From Candidatus Mcinerneyibacterium aminivorans (GTDB lineage Bacteria; Macinerneyibacteriota; Macinerneyibacteria; Macinerneyibacteriales; Macinerneyibacteriaceae), in contig VSIX01000032.1 in NCBI GenBank assembly GCA_008086245.1, positions 62,001 through 126,000 on the forward strand: 64,000 nt of DNA, read 5' to 3'. The notes below the pieces were generated by a model that made no database searches, had not been told where the DNA came from, and saw nothing but the letters and a program-made list of their open reading frames with translations. Positions 9,230 through 18,399 of the stretch are shown piece by piece; position 1 is the first letter of the stretch; each line of letters begins with the position of its first letter. A program made the translations under genes and the position numbers.

Positions 9230-9745
9230 ATGAGCCAAAAAAAGCTTGTGGAAATTTACATGGGAAGTGATTCTGATTTAAAGGTGATGAGTTTAACGGC
9301 AGAATATTTAAAAAAGTTTGATATTGATTTTAATATGTATATCTTATCTGCACATAGAACAACAGATGCTGCACTTGAAAAGATAAAAACGGCAAAAGAT
9401 CGGGGTGTTGAAGTTGTTATTGCAGGGGCTGGAAAAGCGGCACATTTGCCAGGAGTACTGGCGGCGAAAACTAATATACCTGTTATTGGTGTACCGATGA
9501 AAACTTCAGATCTTGGTGGAAGAGATTCTTTATATTCTATAGTTCAAATGCCTACAGGAGTTCCTGTAGCTACTGTTGCAATAGGTAAAACCGGAGCAAG
9601 AAATGCTGCTATTCTGGCAGCAAAAATGCTTTCAATGAAATATGAAAAAATTGAGAAAAAAGTTTTGGAATTTATGAAAAAAATGGAGGATGAAGGGTTG
9701 AAAAAAAATAAAAAATTGCAAGAATTAGGATATAAGAATTATTAA
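9230..9745 (+). CDS. purE: N5-carboxyaminoimidazole ribonucleotide mutase
   Basis: Purine-synthesis enzyme of the PurE fold, 171 aa. The active-site segments MGSDSDLKVM (11-20), LSAHRTTD (39-46), AHLPGVLAAKT and DSLYSIVQMPTGVPVATVAIG are all present and resemble class I PurE, which rearranges N5-CAIR made by PurK. One residue differs from the common class I loop: Lys69 in GAGKAAH where E. coli has Gly. No purK lies in this window. A strong AAGGAGGG site inside the end of lgt precedes the ATG, so the pair is co-transcribed. Confidence 0.95.
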   Translation: MSQKKLVEIYMGSDSDLKVMSLTAEYLKKFDIDFNMYILSAHRTTDAALEKIKTAKDRGVEVVIAGAGKAAHLPGVLAAKTNIPVIGVPMKTSDLGGRDSLYSIVQMPTGVPVATVAIGKTGARNAAILAAKMLSMKYEKIEKKVLEFMKKMEDEGLKKNKKLQELGYKNY

Positions 9746-9754
9746 AAGGGCTTT

Positions 9755-10510
9755 ATGAATATAAAAAATTATATCTTTAATTTGATTGAAGATTACAGAT
9801 TAACCCATACAAAAAACCGCAGAAAAATATTAATTGAAAGCTGGGATAAAGTCAGTAGTTATATTAAAAAAAATCCGGATAATTTAGATTATAAGGAAAT
9901 TATAAATATTGTAAGCGAATATCTCAGTATGGTTCATGATTACGGTTTGCTTGAAAAGGGAGATTTGTTTGATTTGAATAAGCTTTACCGTAAAAAAGAT
10001 CTGGGTGCTAATTTTGATTATAATCCCATGGACAAAAATTTAAAAATATTTGGGAACAGGGAATTTTTTATTTATTTATCTAAACTGTTTTACAATATTG
10101 TAAAAAGTGAGGATTATTTTAAAAAAATCAAAAAGGATGATAGTAAGGAAAATATTATTGAGTTTACTGTTTCCTTAAAAAAAGATAAAAAAAATAATGA
10201 TAAAAAAAGAAAGATTGATCTCGAAAATCTTCTAGCAGTTCAATTTATTAAATGGAAACCCGGTAAAAAAAATATTTCCTGGGTTAAATTATATTCAATT
10301 TTGGAAATTAATGAATTTGATGCTGATTCAATAGAGGGTTATGATTTTGTAAAATTCCCCGAAAAAAATAATGATCAATTATGGGCTTTTACAATAAAAA
10401 ATGATATTGATGAAATTGTTCAATTTACTGCAGCCCTTTCGGATGAAAATATTTTGTTTGTGAGTAAAAAAGATTTAGATCAATTAAAAAGAGATACAAA
10501 AGATGTCTAA
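9755..10510 (+). CDS. Uncharacterised cytoplasmic protein, possibly degenerate GHKL-ATPase-like
   Basis: A 251-residue, Lys- and Asp-rich protein without signal peptide or membrane segment; I do not recognise it. A helical N terminus (1-80) is followed by IFGNREFFIYLSKLFYNIVKS (98-118), which by position and spacing looks like the N-box helix of a histidine-kinase ATPase domain; the basic loop KKDKKNNDKKRK and beta-rich C terminus could be the rest of such a fold. No DxGxG or GxG nucleotide loop is visible, so it would be inactive. It overlaps the next gene (radical SAM) by 8 bases, suggesting coupled expression. Confidence 0.4.
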   Translation: MNIKNYIFNLIEDYRLTHTKNRRKILIESWDKVSSYIKKNPDNLDYKEIINIVSEYLSMVHDYGLLEKGDLFDLNKLYRKKDLGANFDYNPMDKNLKIFGNREFFIYLSKLFYNIVKSEDYFKKIKKDDSKENIIEFTVSLKKDKKNNDKKRKIDLENLLAVQFIKWKPGKKNISWVKLYSILEINEFDADSIEGYDFVKFPEKNNDQLWAFTIKNDIDEIVQFTAALSDENILFVSKKDLDQLKRDTKDV

Positions 10511-11321
10511 TAAAAAAATAGAGTATAATAATGTCAACAACATAATTTATGAAAAAAAGATAAACGGTAGTAAGTATAATATAATAAATCACTATAAAGG
10601 CTGTTTTTATGGATGTACCTACTGCAATGCTAAAATTCCATTCAATACTGTTTATACCGATCATAAATGGGGAGAAGTTGTTGAAGTAAGAAATAGCTCG
10701 CTTGAGAAATTTGAGAAGAGAATATCAAAACTCAATAACAAAAACTTTTATCTATCTTCACTAACAGATCCGTATAATCCTGTTGAAAAAAATGAAAAAT
10801 TAACTCAAAAAATTCTGAAAATATTATCACAACAGAAGATTGAATCAATAACAATAAAAAGCAAATCTCCTCTTTTATTAAGGGACCTAAAACTTTTTAA
10901 AAAATTTGATAATCTGAATATAATCATCCCTATATTTTCTAATAATTCCAACATTCATGAAATATTAGAAAACAAATCTCCTGCTAAACATAAAAGATTT
11001 AATACAATCAAAAAGTTGAGAAAAAAGAATATTCCTGTATCTCTAAATATATTTCCATATTTACCTGAAATTACTCCTGTTGAGGAGCTAATAGATGAAT
11101 TTAGTTCTTTTACCAAAAATTTTCAGCTTGTACCTCCTAATTGGAAAGCTAACAGTATAAAAAAATCTCTTTTTGATTTCATAAGAAAAATTGAACCGGA
11201 ACTTTTAATTAGATATCATACAATTTATTTCAAAAACGGTGAATATAAAAGTTTTATAGAAAAGGAAGCTGAAAGATTAAAAGAAAGATTCAAGATTAAT
11301 ATTAAAATACTTGATAATTAG
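10503..11321 (+). CDS. Radical SAM protein, SplB-like
   Basis: A 272-residue protein with the radical SAM cluster CX3CX2C at residues 34, 38 and 41 (GCFYGCTYCNA). The following SSLTDPYNPVEKNEKLTQKIL and TIKSKSPLLLRDL are characteristic of the spore-photoproduct-lyase-like group (COG1533), in which T-D-x-Y-x-P-x-E is a conserved core. Nothing else here suggests sporulation, so the substrate is unknown; most relatives are uncharacterised. Start overlaps the preceding unknown gene by 8 bases. Confidence 0.75.
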   Translation: MSNKKIEYNNVNNIIYEKKINGSKYNIINHYKGCFYGCTYCNAKIPFNTVYTDHKWGEVVEVRNSSLEKFEKRISKLNNKNFYLSSLTDPYNPVEKNEKLTQKILKILSQQKIESITIKSKSPLLLRDLKLFKKFDNLNIIIPIFSNNSNIHEILENKSPAKHKRFNTIKKLRKKNIPVSLNIFPYLPEITPVEELIDEFSSFTKNFQLVPPNWKANSIKKSLFDFIRKIEPELLIRYHTIYFKNGEYKSFIEKEAERLKERFKINIKILDN

Positions 11322-11367
11322 TAGATTTGTAAATATAATTAATAATAAGTTATATTAGGGGGTTATT

Positions 11368-12996
11368 ATGCAAAATGTAATCTTTCTTAGCAGTAATAAA
11401 TTTATTATCAAAGCAGTATCAAACAAGCTGGTTAATGAAAATATTTTTGTTTCTGGTTTCACTTCAATTAATGAAGCCGATGAATTTCTTGATGAATATT
11501 CATCCGAACTTGATATAGTTTTACTGCAGGAAGATCCGGAAAATCCGGAAAAAATTTATATAACAGCTAAATCAATTAGAAATGTATGGAATTTAGATAT
11601 TCCTATAATACTGTTAACTGAAAACTATAATATAAACAAAATTAATAAGGCGTCTGATTATGAGATAAATTTGCTTTTTAATAATGAAATTATAAATAAT
11701 CACAAAAGATTAATATCTTTTATGAATCTTTTACATAAACTATATATAAATAAGAAGGAAAATAGTGTTTTGATTATTGATGATTCCAAAATCTCACGCG
11801 AAAAGCTTAAATTTGAACTCAAAGGTGGATATTATGAAGTTCATGAAGCTAAAAATGGAGTAATTGGAATAGAACTTGCAAAAAAATATAAACCGGACTT
11901 TATAATTTTGGATATTGAGATGCCAGGTTTTGATGGGTTTGAGACAACTAAATCTTTAAAAGAAAATGCTGAAACATCACATATTCCAGTAATATTTTAT
12001 GCGAATAAACCTTCAGCAAAAATGAAGTTAAAAGCTTCCGAAGCAGGAGTGGTTGATTTTTTTAATAAACAAAATAGACCAGGAGAAATGCTAAAATATA
12101 TTGATGAGCTGTATTTTTATGAAAAGGGGCGAAAATTTAAAAAGTGTATTTATTATGGCTTTTCGGAAATAAAATATCAGATGATAAGGCATGTATTGAA
12201 GAAAATTGATATTGAAGTTCAAAGAAAGGATAGTCTGGACACGGCGAAAAATTTTATGGAGAATTATGATGTTGATGGCATATTACTTGATATTGTAAAC
12301 GATAATTTGAAAAGTTATGATGAATTAATGGATATGGTGAACAATATTGAAAGGACGTATGTGCCTATAATTGCAATTGTTGGTAAGGGGAAAACTGATT
12401 TACATTTGAAGCTTTTGAAAAAAGGAATTACAGATTATATAACCGAACCATTTTTTGAAGAGGAACTAACACTAAGGGTAGCATTGAACTTCAAATATAA
12501 AGAGGCCCTGAGAAGATTAAAATCCAAGGATGAAATGCTAAGTCTGCTTTCCATAATAGATTCAGAAACCGGTGCTTATAATAGGAATTATCTAGAGGAT
12601 ATCCTTGATTCTTTTATTAGTAGATTTGACCGGGAAGGCATTAATTTTTCATTAATTACAGTAATTGTTGATAAATATGATTATATAGTTGAAAATTTCG
12701 GAAAATCTAAGGCTTCTGAAGTTCTTAAAAAAATAACTAATAAAATGATTAAATTTAGCAGGCCTACCGATATGATTTTCAGGTATAATAATTACAAATT
12801 TTTAATTCTTCTGGAGGGCGCGGCTTATGATGAGGTGGATATTGTTACTAATAGGATAATAAATAATATGGGGGACCTTGTTATGAGAAATGAAAAAGAA
12901 TTATATCATAAAGTTAATTTGAAATATGATTATATAACATATGAAAATCAATCCAAAGCAGAATTATTAGAAGAAATTGAAAATCAGTTCAAATAA
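11368..12996 (+). CDS. Multi-receiver response regulator with degenerate GGDEF domain
   Basis: A 542-residue cytoplasmic signalling protein. Residues 1-125 form a degenerate receiver fold lacking the acidic pair. Residues 133-250 are a canonical receiver (DD at 138-139, phosphoacceptor D182 in LDIEMPGFDG). Residues 258-375 are a third receiver with D308 (LLDIVND) but no acidic pair. Residues 390-542 resemble a diguanylate cyclase: DSETGAYNRNYLED matches the D-x-L-T-x-x-x-N-R start, but the GG[DE]EF loop reads NNYKF (474-478), so it should be catalytically dead. AGGGGG precedes the ATG in a 46-base gap. Probably a phospho-signal integrator or c-di-GMP/protein-binding effector; partner unknown. 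Confidence 0.8.
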   Translation: MQNVIFLSSNKFIIKAVSNKLVNENIFVSGFTSINEADEFLDEYSSELDIVLLQEDPENPEKIYITAKSIRNVWNLDIPIILLTENYNINKINKASDYEINLLFNNEIINNHKRLISFMNLLHKLYINKKENSVLIIDDSKISREKLKFELKGGYYEVHEAKNGVIGIELAKKYKPDFIILDIEMPGFDGFETTKSLKENAETSHIPVIFYANKPSAKMKLKASEAGVVDFFNKQNRPGEMLKYIDELYFYEKGRKFKKCIYYGFSEIKYQMIRHVLKKIDIEVQRKDSLDTAKNFMENYDVDGILLDIVNDNLKSYDELMDMVNNIERTYVPIIAIVGKGKTDLHLKLLKKGITDYITEPFFEEELTLRVALNFKYKEALRRLKSKDEMLSLLSIIDSETGAYNRNYLEDILDSFISRFDREGINFSLITVIVDKYDYIVENFGKSKASEVLKKITNKMIKFSRPTDMIFRYNNYKFLILLEGAAYDEVDIVTNRIINNMGDLVMRNEKELYHKVNLKYDYITYENQSKAELLEEIENQFK

Positions 12997-13001
12997 TATT
13001 T

Positions 13002-14009
13002 ATGAATGTAAAAAATATATTCGATTTAGACAAATCCGATCTAAAAAACTATTTTAAGAAGGATTTTCGGTACGATCAGATTTTCAGCTGGGTGCTTGAT
13101 AGAAATGTTTACGATTTTAAAAAAATGACCAATCTACCGAAATCTTTAAGGAAAGAATTGGATAAATCTCTTGGTATTATCAATCTGCAGAAAGAAAAAG
13201 TAGAGGTTTCTAAAGATTCCAATACTGAAAAATATTTATTTAAAACAGAAGATGGAAGCTATATAGAATCTGTTTATATGAGATATGAAAATCGAAATAC
13301 CGCATGTATATCAACTCAAATTGGATGTAAAAGGAAGTGTAAATTTTGTGCAACAGGAGCTGTTGGATATAAAAGGAACCTTAAACCATCAGAAATACTA
13401 TCTCAAATACTTTTTTTACCGGATGTAACAAATATTGTTTTTATGGGCATGGGTGAACCCCTTGACAATTATGATAATCTGGTAAGGGCTCTTAATTTTA
13501 TAAATGACGAAATTTACATGAATATGGGGGCAAGAAGAATAACTATATCTACTATTGGAATTCCATCTAAAGTAAAACAGCTTGCTAAATTAAAAAAACA
13601 GTTTGGTTTGTCATGGTCTTTGCACACTACAATGAATGACTTAAGAAAAAAACTTATGCCATCAACCAGAAATTATGGGATTGATGATTTGCTGAATTCT
13701 TTCAAATATTATAAAGACGAAACTAATGCAGATATAACTATAGAATTTATTCTAATAAAAAACATTAATATGAACAGGAAAGAAGCAACTAATTTATATA
13801 AAATATCTAAAAAATTAAATGCGAAGATTAATTTTATACCTTATAATGAACATAGATATGCAAATTATAAAAAACCCAACAAAACAGAGATTAACAATTT
13901 TGTTAAATTTTTTCAGGATAAAGGAGTTTTTTATAGCATCAGAGATAGTAAGGGACAAAATATTTCAGCTGCATGCGGTCAATTATCAGGGAAAACAAAG
14001 GAGGCTTAA
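13002..14009 (+). CDS. rlmN: 23S rRNA (adenine2503-C2)/tRNA methyltransferase RlmN
   Basis: Radical SAM methyl synthase that makes 2-methyladenosine at A2503 of 23S rRNA and A37 of some tRNAs. The cluster Cys are 109, 113 and 116 (GCKRKCKFC). The two catalytic Cys are C102 (CISTQ) and C325 (SAACGQL), matching E. coli C118 and C355. GMGEPLDNYDN and FIPYNEH are further family motifs. At 335 aa it is of normal length. It starts 5 bases after the preceding gene and its stop TAA overlaps the next ATG by one base. Confidence 0.97.
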   Translation: MNVKNIFDLDKSDLKNYFKKDFRYDQIFSWVLDRNVYDFKKMTNLPKSLRKELDKSLGIINLQKEKVEVSKDSNTEKYLFKTEDGSYIESVYMRYENRNTACISTQIGCKRKCKFCATGAVGYKRNLKPSEILSQILFLPDVTNIVFMGMGEPLDNYDNLVRALNFINDEIYMNMGARRITISTIGIPSKVKQLAKLKKQFGLSWSLHTTMNDLRKKLMPSTRNYGIDDLLNSFKYYKDETNADITIEFILIKNINMNRKEATNLYKISKKLNAKINFIPYNEHRYANYKKPNKTEINNFVKFFQDKGVFYSIRDSKGQNISAACGQLSGKTKEA

Positions 14010-14701
14010 TGAATGTGATAACAGTGTCTAGAGAATATGGTCTTTTTGTTGAGGATCTTTTAAAGGATTTTGCCAGGGATAATGATATGAATATTTTTTC
14101 CCATCAACTGCTTATGGAAGTTGCAAAAAAAATTGATGAACCTATAGAAAAGCTTGAAAACTTATATTCTATGGAAAAATTCAAATCTTTTAAAATATTT
14201 CTTACAGAAATGCTTCAATCTATGACAGAAGCATCTTCTTTATTTGTTGAAAGTTCACAGATGGATTCTCCTATATTTTTCCCACTGTTTTATCCCACTT
14301 CGTCTAAAAAGGATGATCTGGAAAAAATTGAAAATAGGGAATCCTATATTGATTTAATGAGAAAAGTTATAATAGATACTTATAAAAAAGGAAATGTTAT
14401 AATTATTGGACGAGGAGCCCAGATCGTACTACGTGATTACAAAAAGGTAAGACATTTAAGATTCGTGGGTAGTTGCGAAAAGCAGATTGAACGAGTAATG
14501 GATAAGCTTGATTTGGAAAAAGAGGAAGCTATTAATAAGATTAAAACAATTAATAAGCGAAGAAAAGATTATATAAGTTATTTTTATGATGAAGATATAA
14601 ATGATAATTCACTTTATCATTTTATAGTTAATGTTGATAGGTTAGGCAAAGATAATCTTTATGGTTTTTTAAAACATTTAGCAGGAGGTAGAAATGGATG
14701 A
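14009..14701 (+). CDS. Cytidylate kinase-like family protein lacking a P-loop
   Basis: A 230-residue protein of the Cytidylate_kin2 type. It starts VITVSREYG, has a central VIIGRGAQIVL (about residue 130) and ends with the helical KIKTINKRRKDYISYFY region, all matching the order in that family. The normal family start is I-T-I-S-R-x-x-G-S-G-G, which supplies the phosphate loop; here the residues after SREYG are LFVEDL, so no glycine-rich loop exists and kinase activity is doubtful. The start ATG at 14009 has AAAGGAGG at 13997-14004; earlier in-frame codons lie inside rlmN. It overlaps the next small gene by 8 bases. Confidence 0.7.
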   Translation: MNVITVSREYGLFVEDLLKDFARDNDMNIFSHQLLMEVAKKIDEPIEKLENLYSMEKFKSFKIFLTEMLQSMTEASSLFVESSQMDSPIFFPLFYPTSSKKDDLEKIENRESYIDLMRKVIIDTYKKGNVIIIGRGAQIVLRDYKKVRHLRFVGSCEKQIERVMDKLDLEKEEAINKIKTINKRRKDYISYFYDEDINDNSLYHFIVNVDRLGKDNLYGFLKHLAGGRNG

Positions 14702-14924
14702 TGATATAAAGAAAAAATTATTAAAAAAAGATACCGAATTTAGTGAAAGACTTGAATATTTGATCAGAGATGTAGATATAATAGAAAAAGATGTTCGGGA
14801 TATAGAAACTGATCTTCATGATATGTTCAAGGAATTTGAAGAGATAAAAAAATTGATTAAAAATAAAGAAAATAATAAAAAACAAAATAAAATATTCGAT
14901 AAAAAGGATGATAGTAAAAAATAA
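14694..14924 (+). CDS. Small coiled-coil protein (FSER-EYL family), copy 1
   Basis: A 76-residue, highly charged, helical protein with heptad-like spacing of hydrophobic residues over about 1-58 and a Lys/Asn-rich tail. No known family was recognised. It is paralogous to the 54-residue protein encoded at 18400-18564: both share FSERxEYLxRDxDxI (from F16 here) without gaps. AGGAGG at 14683-14688 sets the start. It overlaps the cytidylate-kinase-like gene before it (8 bases) and the exported-protein gene after it (17 bases). Presumably an oligomerising adaptor; function unknown. Confidence 0.7.
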   Translation: MDDDIKKKLLKKDTEFSERLEYLIRDVDIIEKDVRDIETDLHDMFKEFEEIKKLIKNKENNKKQNKIFDKKDDSKK

Positions 14925-16671
14925 TTTCAAAAACCTATTTTATGTATTTTTTTTAGTATTTAGTTTTACCTCTATTAGCAATGCTAATTTTGTTTTTGGT
15001 AAACCTTATTATAATAGACATGAGATAATTAAGGTTTATACAGATAATAAAAGGGCAGAACATCTAAAAGTATTTAAAAATGACAGCCGGTTTTCTCCCT
15101 TTGAGGATATGGAAAAAATACATTTTCAGCAAATAGATGTTGATCTTAAGGTTGCCTATATCCCGCTGGGATTCAATCCCCCAACAGGTAGTTATGAAAT
15201 AAAATTTTATTCATCAAAAAAGTTGCTCGAAACTAAAAAAATTAGTGTATATCCCAGAAAAATAGAAAAAATAAATCCTCCATTTCATTCATTTACCGTT
15301 GAATATGGTGGGAATCTTAATAAAATCAAGGTTGGAGTACCTTCAAAAAAAGGGTACAGCAATGAAAAGATAAAGGAGCTTTTACAGTATTTAAATATAG
15401 ATAATTTATTTTTTATGGTAGGGCAAACTAATGCAAAATTAAAAGAAGTTCATAAGGATAACCCCTGGATTCCTGAAAATTTAACAAGCTGGAAGAAATT
15501 TAACACTAAATTTAAAGATGATTTTACAACCGGAGGATATGTTGGTTGTTTTCTATGTTTTGGACCTGCAATTTCAAAATTTCCGCAGTATGAATTTTCC
15601 TATGATTATTCTTTTGACTATGGTCTTTACCGTTCAAATTTCATTTCAATTGATGATTCAAACCGGATAAAAGATATTAGCAAATTGGTTCAAAAGATAG
15701 ATGATGATAAAGATGTTGAATTCGTGGGACTGGATTATATACGAGCAGGCCAGGGAGGTTTTGAAAATTACAAAGAATTCATAACAATATTTAATTTGGA
15801 TCTACCCGGAAAAAGCAAAAGGGAAAAAATTCTGCAACTTGCAAAATCCGTTAAAAATGATAGAAAACCAAATATTAAAAAAAAGTGGGAGTATTTTAGA
15901 GCATATAAAACCTCACAGGTGATAGAAAGCATGGCTAATGCTGTAGATAAGACTATTTGGGTATTTACTCTTGGATGGGAACAGGGACATAATCATGGGC
16001 AGGATCCCATAATGTTTACAGATGCTGGTGCAGATGTTATTTTTGTTATGTTATATGAAGCCACTCATTCTGAATATGAAGATATGATGCAAAGCTGGGA
16101 AAAATATCTTGCCAAAACTGAAAATTTACAGCTTGTAATTGGTCAGGATATCGATTATCCATTAAACGATAATCCTCAAATTAGAAAATCTGGTCCTGAA
16201 GAAATGCTAAAAAGATATAAAAAAGCCTACAAAGTATTTTCCATTAATGATAATTTAAAGGGGTTTTTTCTGCACGATCTGGTAAGGGCTTTTTACGGTA
16301 GATTATATCCCTATCAGAGTAAAGAATGGCTTTATTCGGCCGGCTCTGCTCTTACCTACTTCAATATTAACAGTGATGAATACAATTTTAGTATTAGTGC
16401 AGAGAAAACGGGAAGAAATATTTACTTTACGGTAAAAAATGAATATAATAATAGTATAAAACTAGAAAGAGTTACATTTCGTCCTGGATACTGGAATAAA
16501 TATCAGTATCAGGATATTGTTATAGAACCCGAAAGTGAAGCAATATTTGAACTTCCTTACAGGTATTACCACAGAAAAATGGAGAGGCAGTATATTACAA
16601 TGATTTTTAAATTTGATAATAAAAATTTTTTTAAGACACTTTATTTTGATTCAATTAAATATAATAAATGA
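14908..16671 (+). CDS. Exported glycoside-hydrolase-like TIM-barrel protein
   Basis: A 587-residue protein with a signal peptide (about residues 1-27, FKNLFYVFFLVFSFTSISNA). A beta-rich N domain (30-125) precedes a probable TIM barrel: FISIDDSNRIKDI, then GLDYIRAGQG, IWVFTLGWEQGHNHG, ADVIFVMLYEATH and FFLHDLVRAFYG. The D-Y-I-R and acidic strand ends recall putative glycoside hydrolases of the GHL/DUF4015 kind. A C-terminal beta domain (about 490-587) may bind carbohydrate. The catalytic pair is not established, so the enzyme class is inference. The ATG overlaps the preceding small gene by 17 bases and lacks a well-spaced ribosome site. Confidence 0.5.
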   Translation: MIVKNNFKNLFYVFFLVFSFTSISNANFVFGKPYYNRHEIIKVYTDNKRAEHLKVFKNDSRFSPFEDMEKIHFQQIDVDLKVAYIPLGFNPPTGSYEIKFYSSKKLLETKKISVYPRKIEKINPPFHSFTVEYGGNLNKIKVGVPSKKGYSNEKIKELLQYLNIDNLFFMVGQTNAKLKEVHKDNPWIPENLTSWKKFNTKFKDDFTTGGYVGCFLCFGPAISKFPQYEFSYDYSFDYGLYRSNFISIDDSNRIKDISKLVQKIDDDKDVEFVGLDYIRAGQGGFENYKEFITIFNLDLPGKSKREKILQLAKSVKNDRKPNIKKKWEYFRAYKTSQVIESMANAVDKTIWVFTLGWEQGHNHGQDPIMFTDAGADVIFVMLYEATHSEYEDMMQSWEKYLAKTENLQLVIGQDIDYPLNDNPQIRKSGPEEMLKRYKKAYKVFSINDNLKGFFLHDLVRAFYGRLYPYQSKEWLYSAGSALTYFNINSDEYNFSISAEKTGRNIYFTVKNEYNNSIKLERVTFRPGYWNKYQYQDIVIEPESEAIFELPYRYYHRKMERQYITMIFKFDNKNFFKTLYFDSIKYNK

Positions 16672-16682
16672 GGAGTTTGGTT

Positions 16683-17885
16683 ATGGATAAAAGAAATATA
16701 TTGATTGGAGTAAGCGGGGGTATTGCAGTATATAAAGTTGCCTATCTAATAAGATTATATAAAAAGAATAATTTTAATGTAAAAGTTGTAATGTCGGAGA
16801 ATGCAGCTGAATTTGTTTCCCCTGTAACTTTTGAAACACTTTCTGAAAATCCTGTCTATATGGATACCTTTAAGTTAAACCATAATTCAGAAAAAAATGG
16901 ATTTATTCCGCATATACATCTTTCAGATTATGCAGATATTTTTGTTTTAGCGCCTGCAACTGCAAATATTTTGGGGAAAATAGCAAATGGAATTGCCGAT
17001 GATATATTGTCCACGACTGCAATAGCATTGAAAAGAAAAATTCCCAAATTAATTTTTCCCGCTATGAATATTAACATGTATGAAAATCCGATAAATCAGA
17101 AAAATATTGAGAAATTAAAAAACAATGGTTATAAAGTTTTTGAACCTGGGGAGGGTGAACTGGCATGTGGTGTAGAGGCCAAGGGGAGATTGATCCCCGA
17201 AAAGGATATTTTTGAATTAACAAAAAAATATCTAAAAAAACAAAAATTGAAGGGAAAAAAAATACTTGTGACATCAGGTGCAACTATAGAACCGATTGAT
17301 CCCGTAAGATATATTACAAATCATTCCACAGGAAAAATGGGAAATTCCCTAGCAAAGGTATGCTGGAGTTATGGAGCGGATGTTGATCTTGTTAGTGGTA
17401 GATATGGGAGGAAAGTTTCTTTAATTAATCAGTATTATGTTGATAAAGGTGAAGATATGTGGAGAAAAATTGATAACTTAATCTCTAATAAAGATTATGA
17501 TTATATTATAATGGCTTCAGCAGTTTCAGATTATAAAGTAAATGAAATTAAAAAACAAAAAATTAAAAAAAAGAGTAAGCAGTTAGCCCTGAAAATGGAA
17601 AAAACAAGAGATATAATAAAATCAATAAAAGAGAAATATGATATCCCGGTTATAGGTTTTGCTGCTGAAACAGAAAATATTAAAGATAATGCCAAAAAAA
17701 AGTTAAAAGAGAAAGGTTTATTTGCAATAGTTGCCAATGATGTTTCAAGAGATGATATAGGTTTTGGAAGTGATGAAAACCAGTGCACAATTATAATGGA
17801 GGACAAAATTATTGAAACAGATAAATTAAGCAAGTATGAAATTGCTGAACAAATTGTATCAGTGATTGAAGGAGGAGAAAAATGA
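16683..17885 (+). CDS. coaBC: Phosphopantothenoylcysteine decarboxylase / phosphopantothenate-cysteine ligase
   Basis: Bifunctional coenzyme A biosynthesis flavoprotein, 400 aa. The CoaC half has GVSGGIAVYK (9-18), catalytic H77 in HIHLSDYAD, PAMNINMYENP and C162 in ACGVEAKGR. The CoaB half begins about residue 190 with VTSGATIEPIDPVRYITNHS and contains ASAVSDYKV and GFAAETEN. The ATG at 16683 is preferred over the in-frame codon at 16668 because TGAGGAG (16669-16675) lies 7 bases before it and the family starts here. It overlaps the next gene by 4 bases (ATGA). Confidence 0.96.
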   Translation: MDKRNILIGVSGGIAVYKVAYLIRLYKKNNFNVKVVMSENAAEFVSPVTFETLSENPVYMDTFKLNHNSEKNGFIPHIHLSDYADIFVLAPATANILGKIANGIADDILSTTAIALKRKIPKLIFPAMNINMYENPINQKNIEKLKNNGYKVFEPGEGELACGVEAKGRLIPEKDIFELTKKYLKKQKLKGKKILVTSGATIEPIDPVRYITNHSTGKMGNSLAKVCWSYGADVDLVSGRYGRKVSLINQYYVDKGEDMWRKIDNLISNKDYDYIIMASAVSDYKVNEIKKQKIKKKSKQLALKMEKTRDIIKSIKEKYDIPVIGFAAETENIKDNAKKKLKEKGLFAIVANDVSRDDIGFGSDENQCTIIMEDKIIETDKLSKYEIAEQIVSVIEGGEK

Positions 17886-18385
17886 GAATAGGTTTAATAA
17901 CTGATACCCATGAAAACACTGATACAATTAAATGGGCAGTTAGAAAGGCGAATAATAGCAATCTGGATCTGTTTATTCATCTTGGTGATATAATATCTCC
18001 TATTATGTACCGTTATTTTAAAAATATAAACAGCAAATATCTTTTTCTTTATGGAAATAATGATGGAGAGAGGCAATGGTTAAAAGAAAAATTCATTAAT
18101 ATTTATGAACCACCTTACATTTTAAATAAAAATAATATGAAATTTTATCTTACCCATATCGATACGGACTGGGATGAAGTTATTGAAAAAGAAAATCCTG
18201 ATTTTATATTTTACGGGCATACGCATAAATTTAATCTTGAGAAAAGAAAGGATACAGTGATTTTTAATCCAGGTGAAGCCTGCGGGTTACTTGAAAATCT
18301 ACATAACTTTGCTATAGTGGATTTAAGAAAAAATTCTATTAAAGTTTTAAAAAAATTTGATGATAGCAGGGAATATAAATTTTAA
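17882..18385 (+). CDS. YfcE/MJ0936-family metallophosphoesterase
   Basis: A 167-residue calcineurin-like phosphodiesterase. The metal ligands are evident: D7 and H9 in ITDTHEN, LGDI, GNNDGE, THID and the final GHTH. Short single-domain proteins of this kind hydrolyse phosphodiesters or phosphomonoesters in vitro, and physiological substrates are rarely known. The start overlaps coaBC by 4 bases with GGAGG upstream, so it is co-translated with it. Confidence 0.88.
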   Translation: MRIGLITDTHENTDTIKWAVRKANNSNLDLFIHLGDIISPIMYRYFKNINSKYLFLYGNNDGERQWLKEKFINIYEPPYILNKNNMKFYLTHIDTDWDEVIEKENPDFIFYGHTHKFNLEKRKDTVIFNPGEACGLLENLHNFAIVDLRKNSIKVLKKFDDSREYKF

Positions 18386-18399
18386 ATGAAAGGGGAAAA

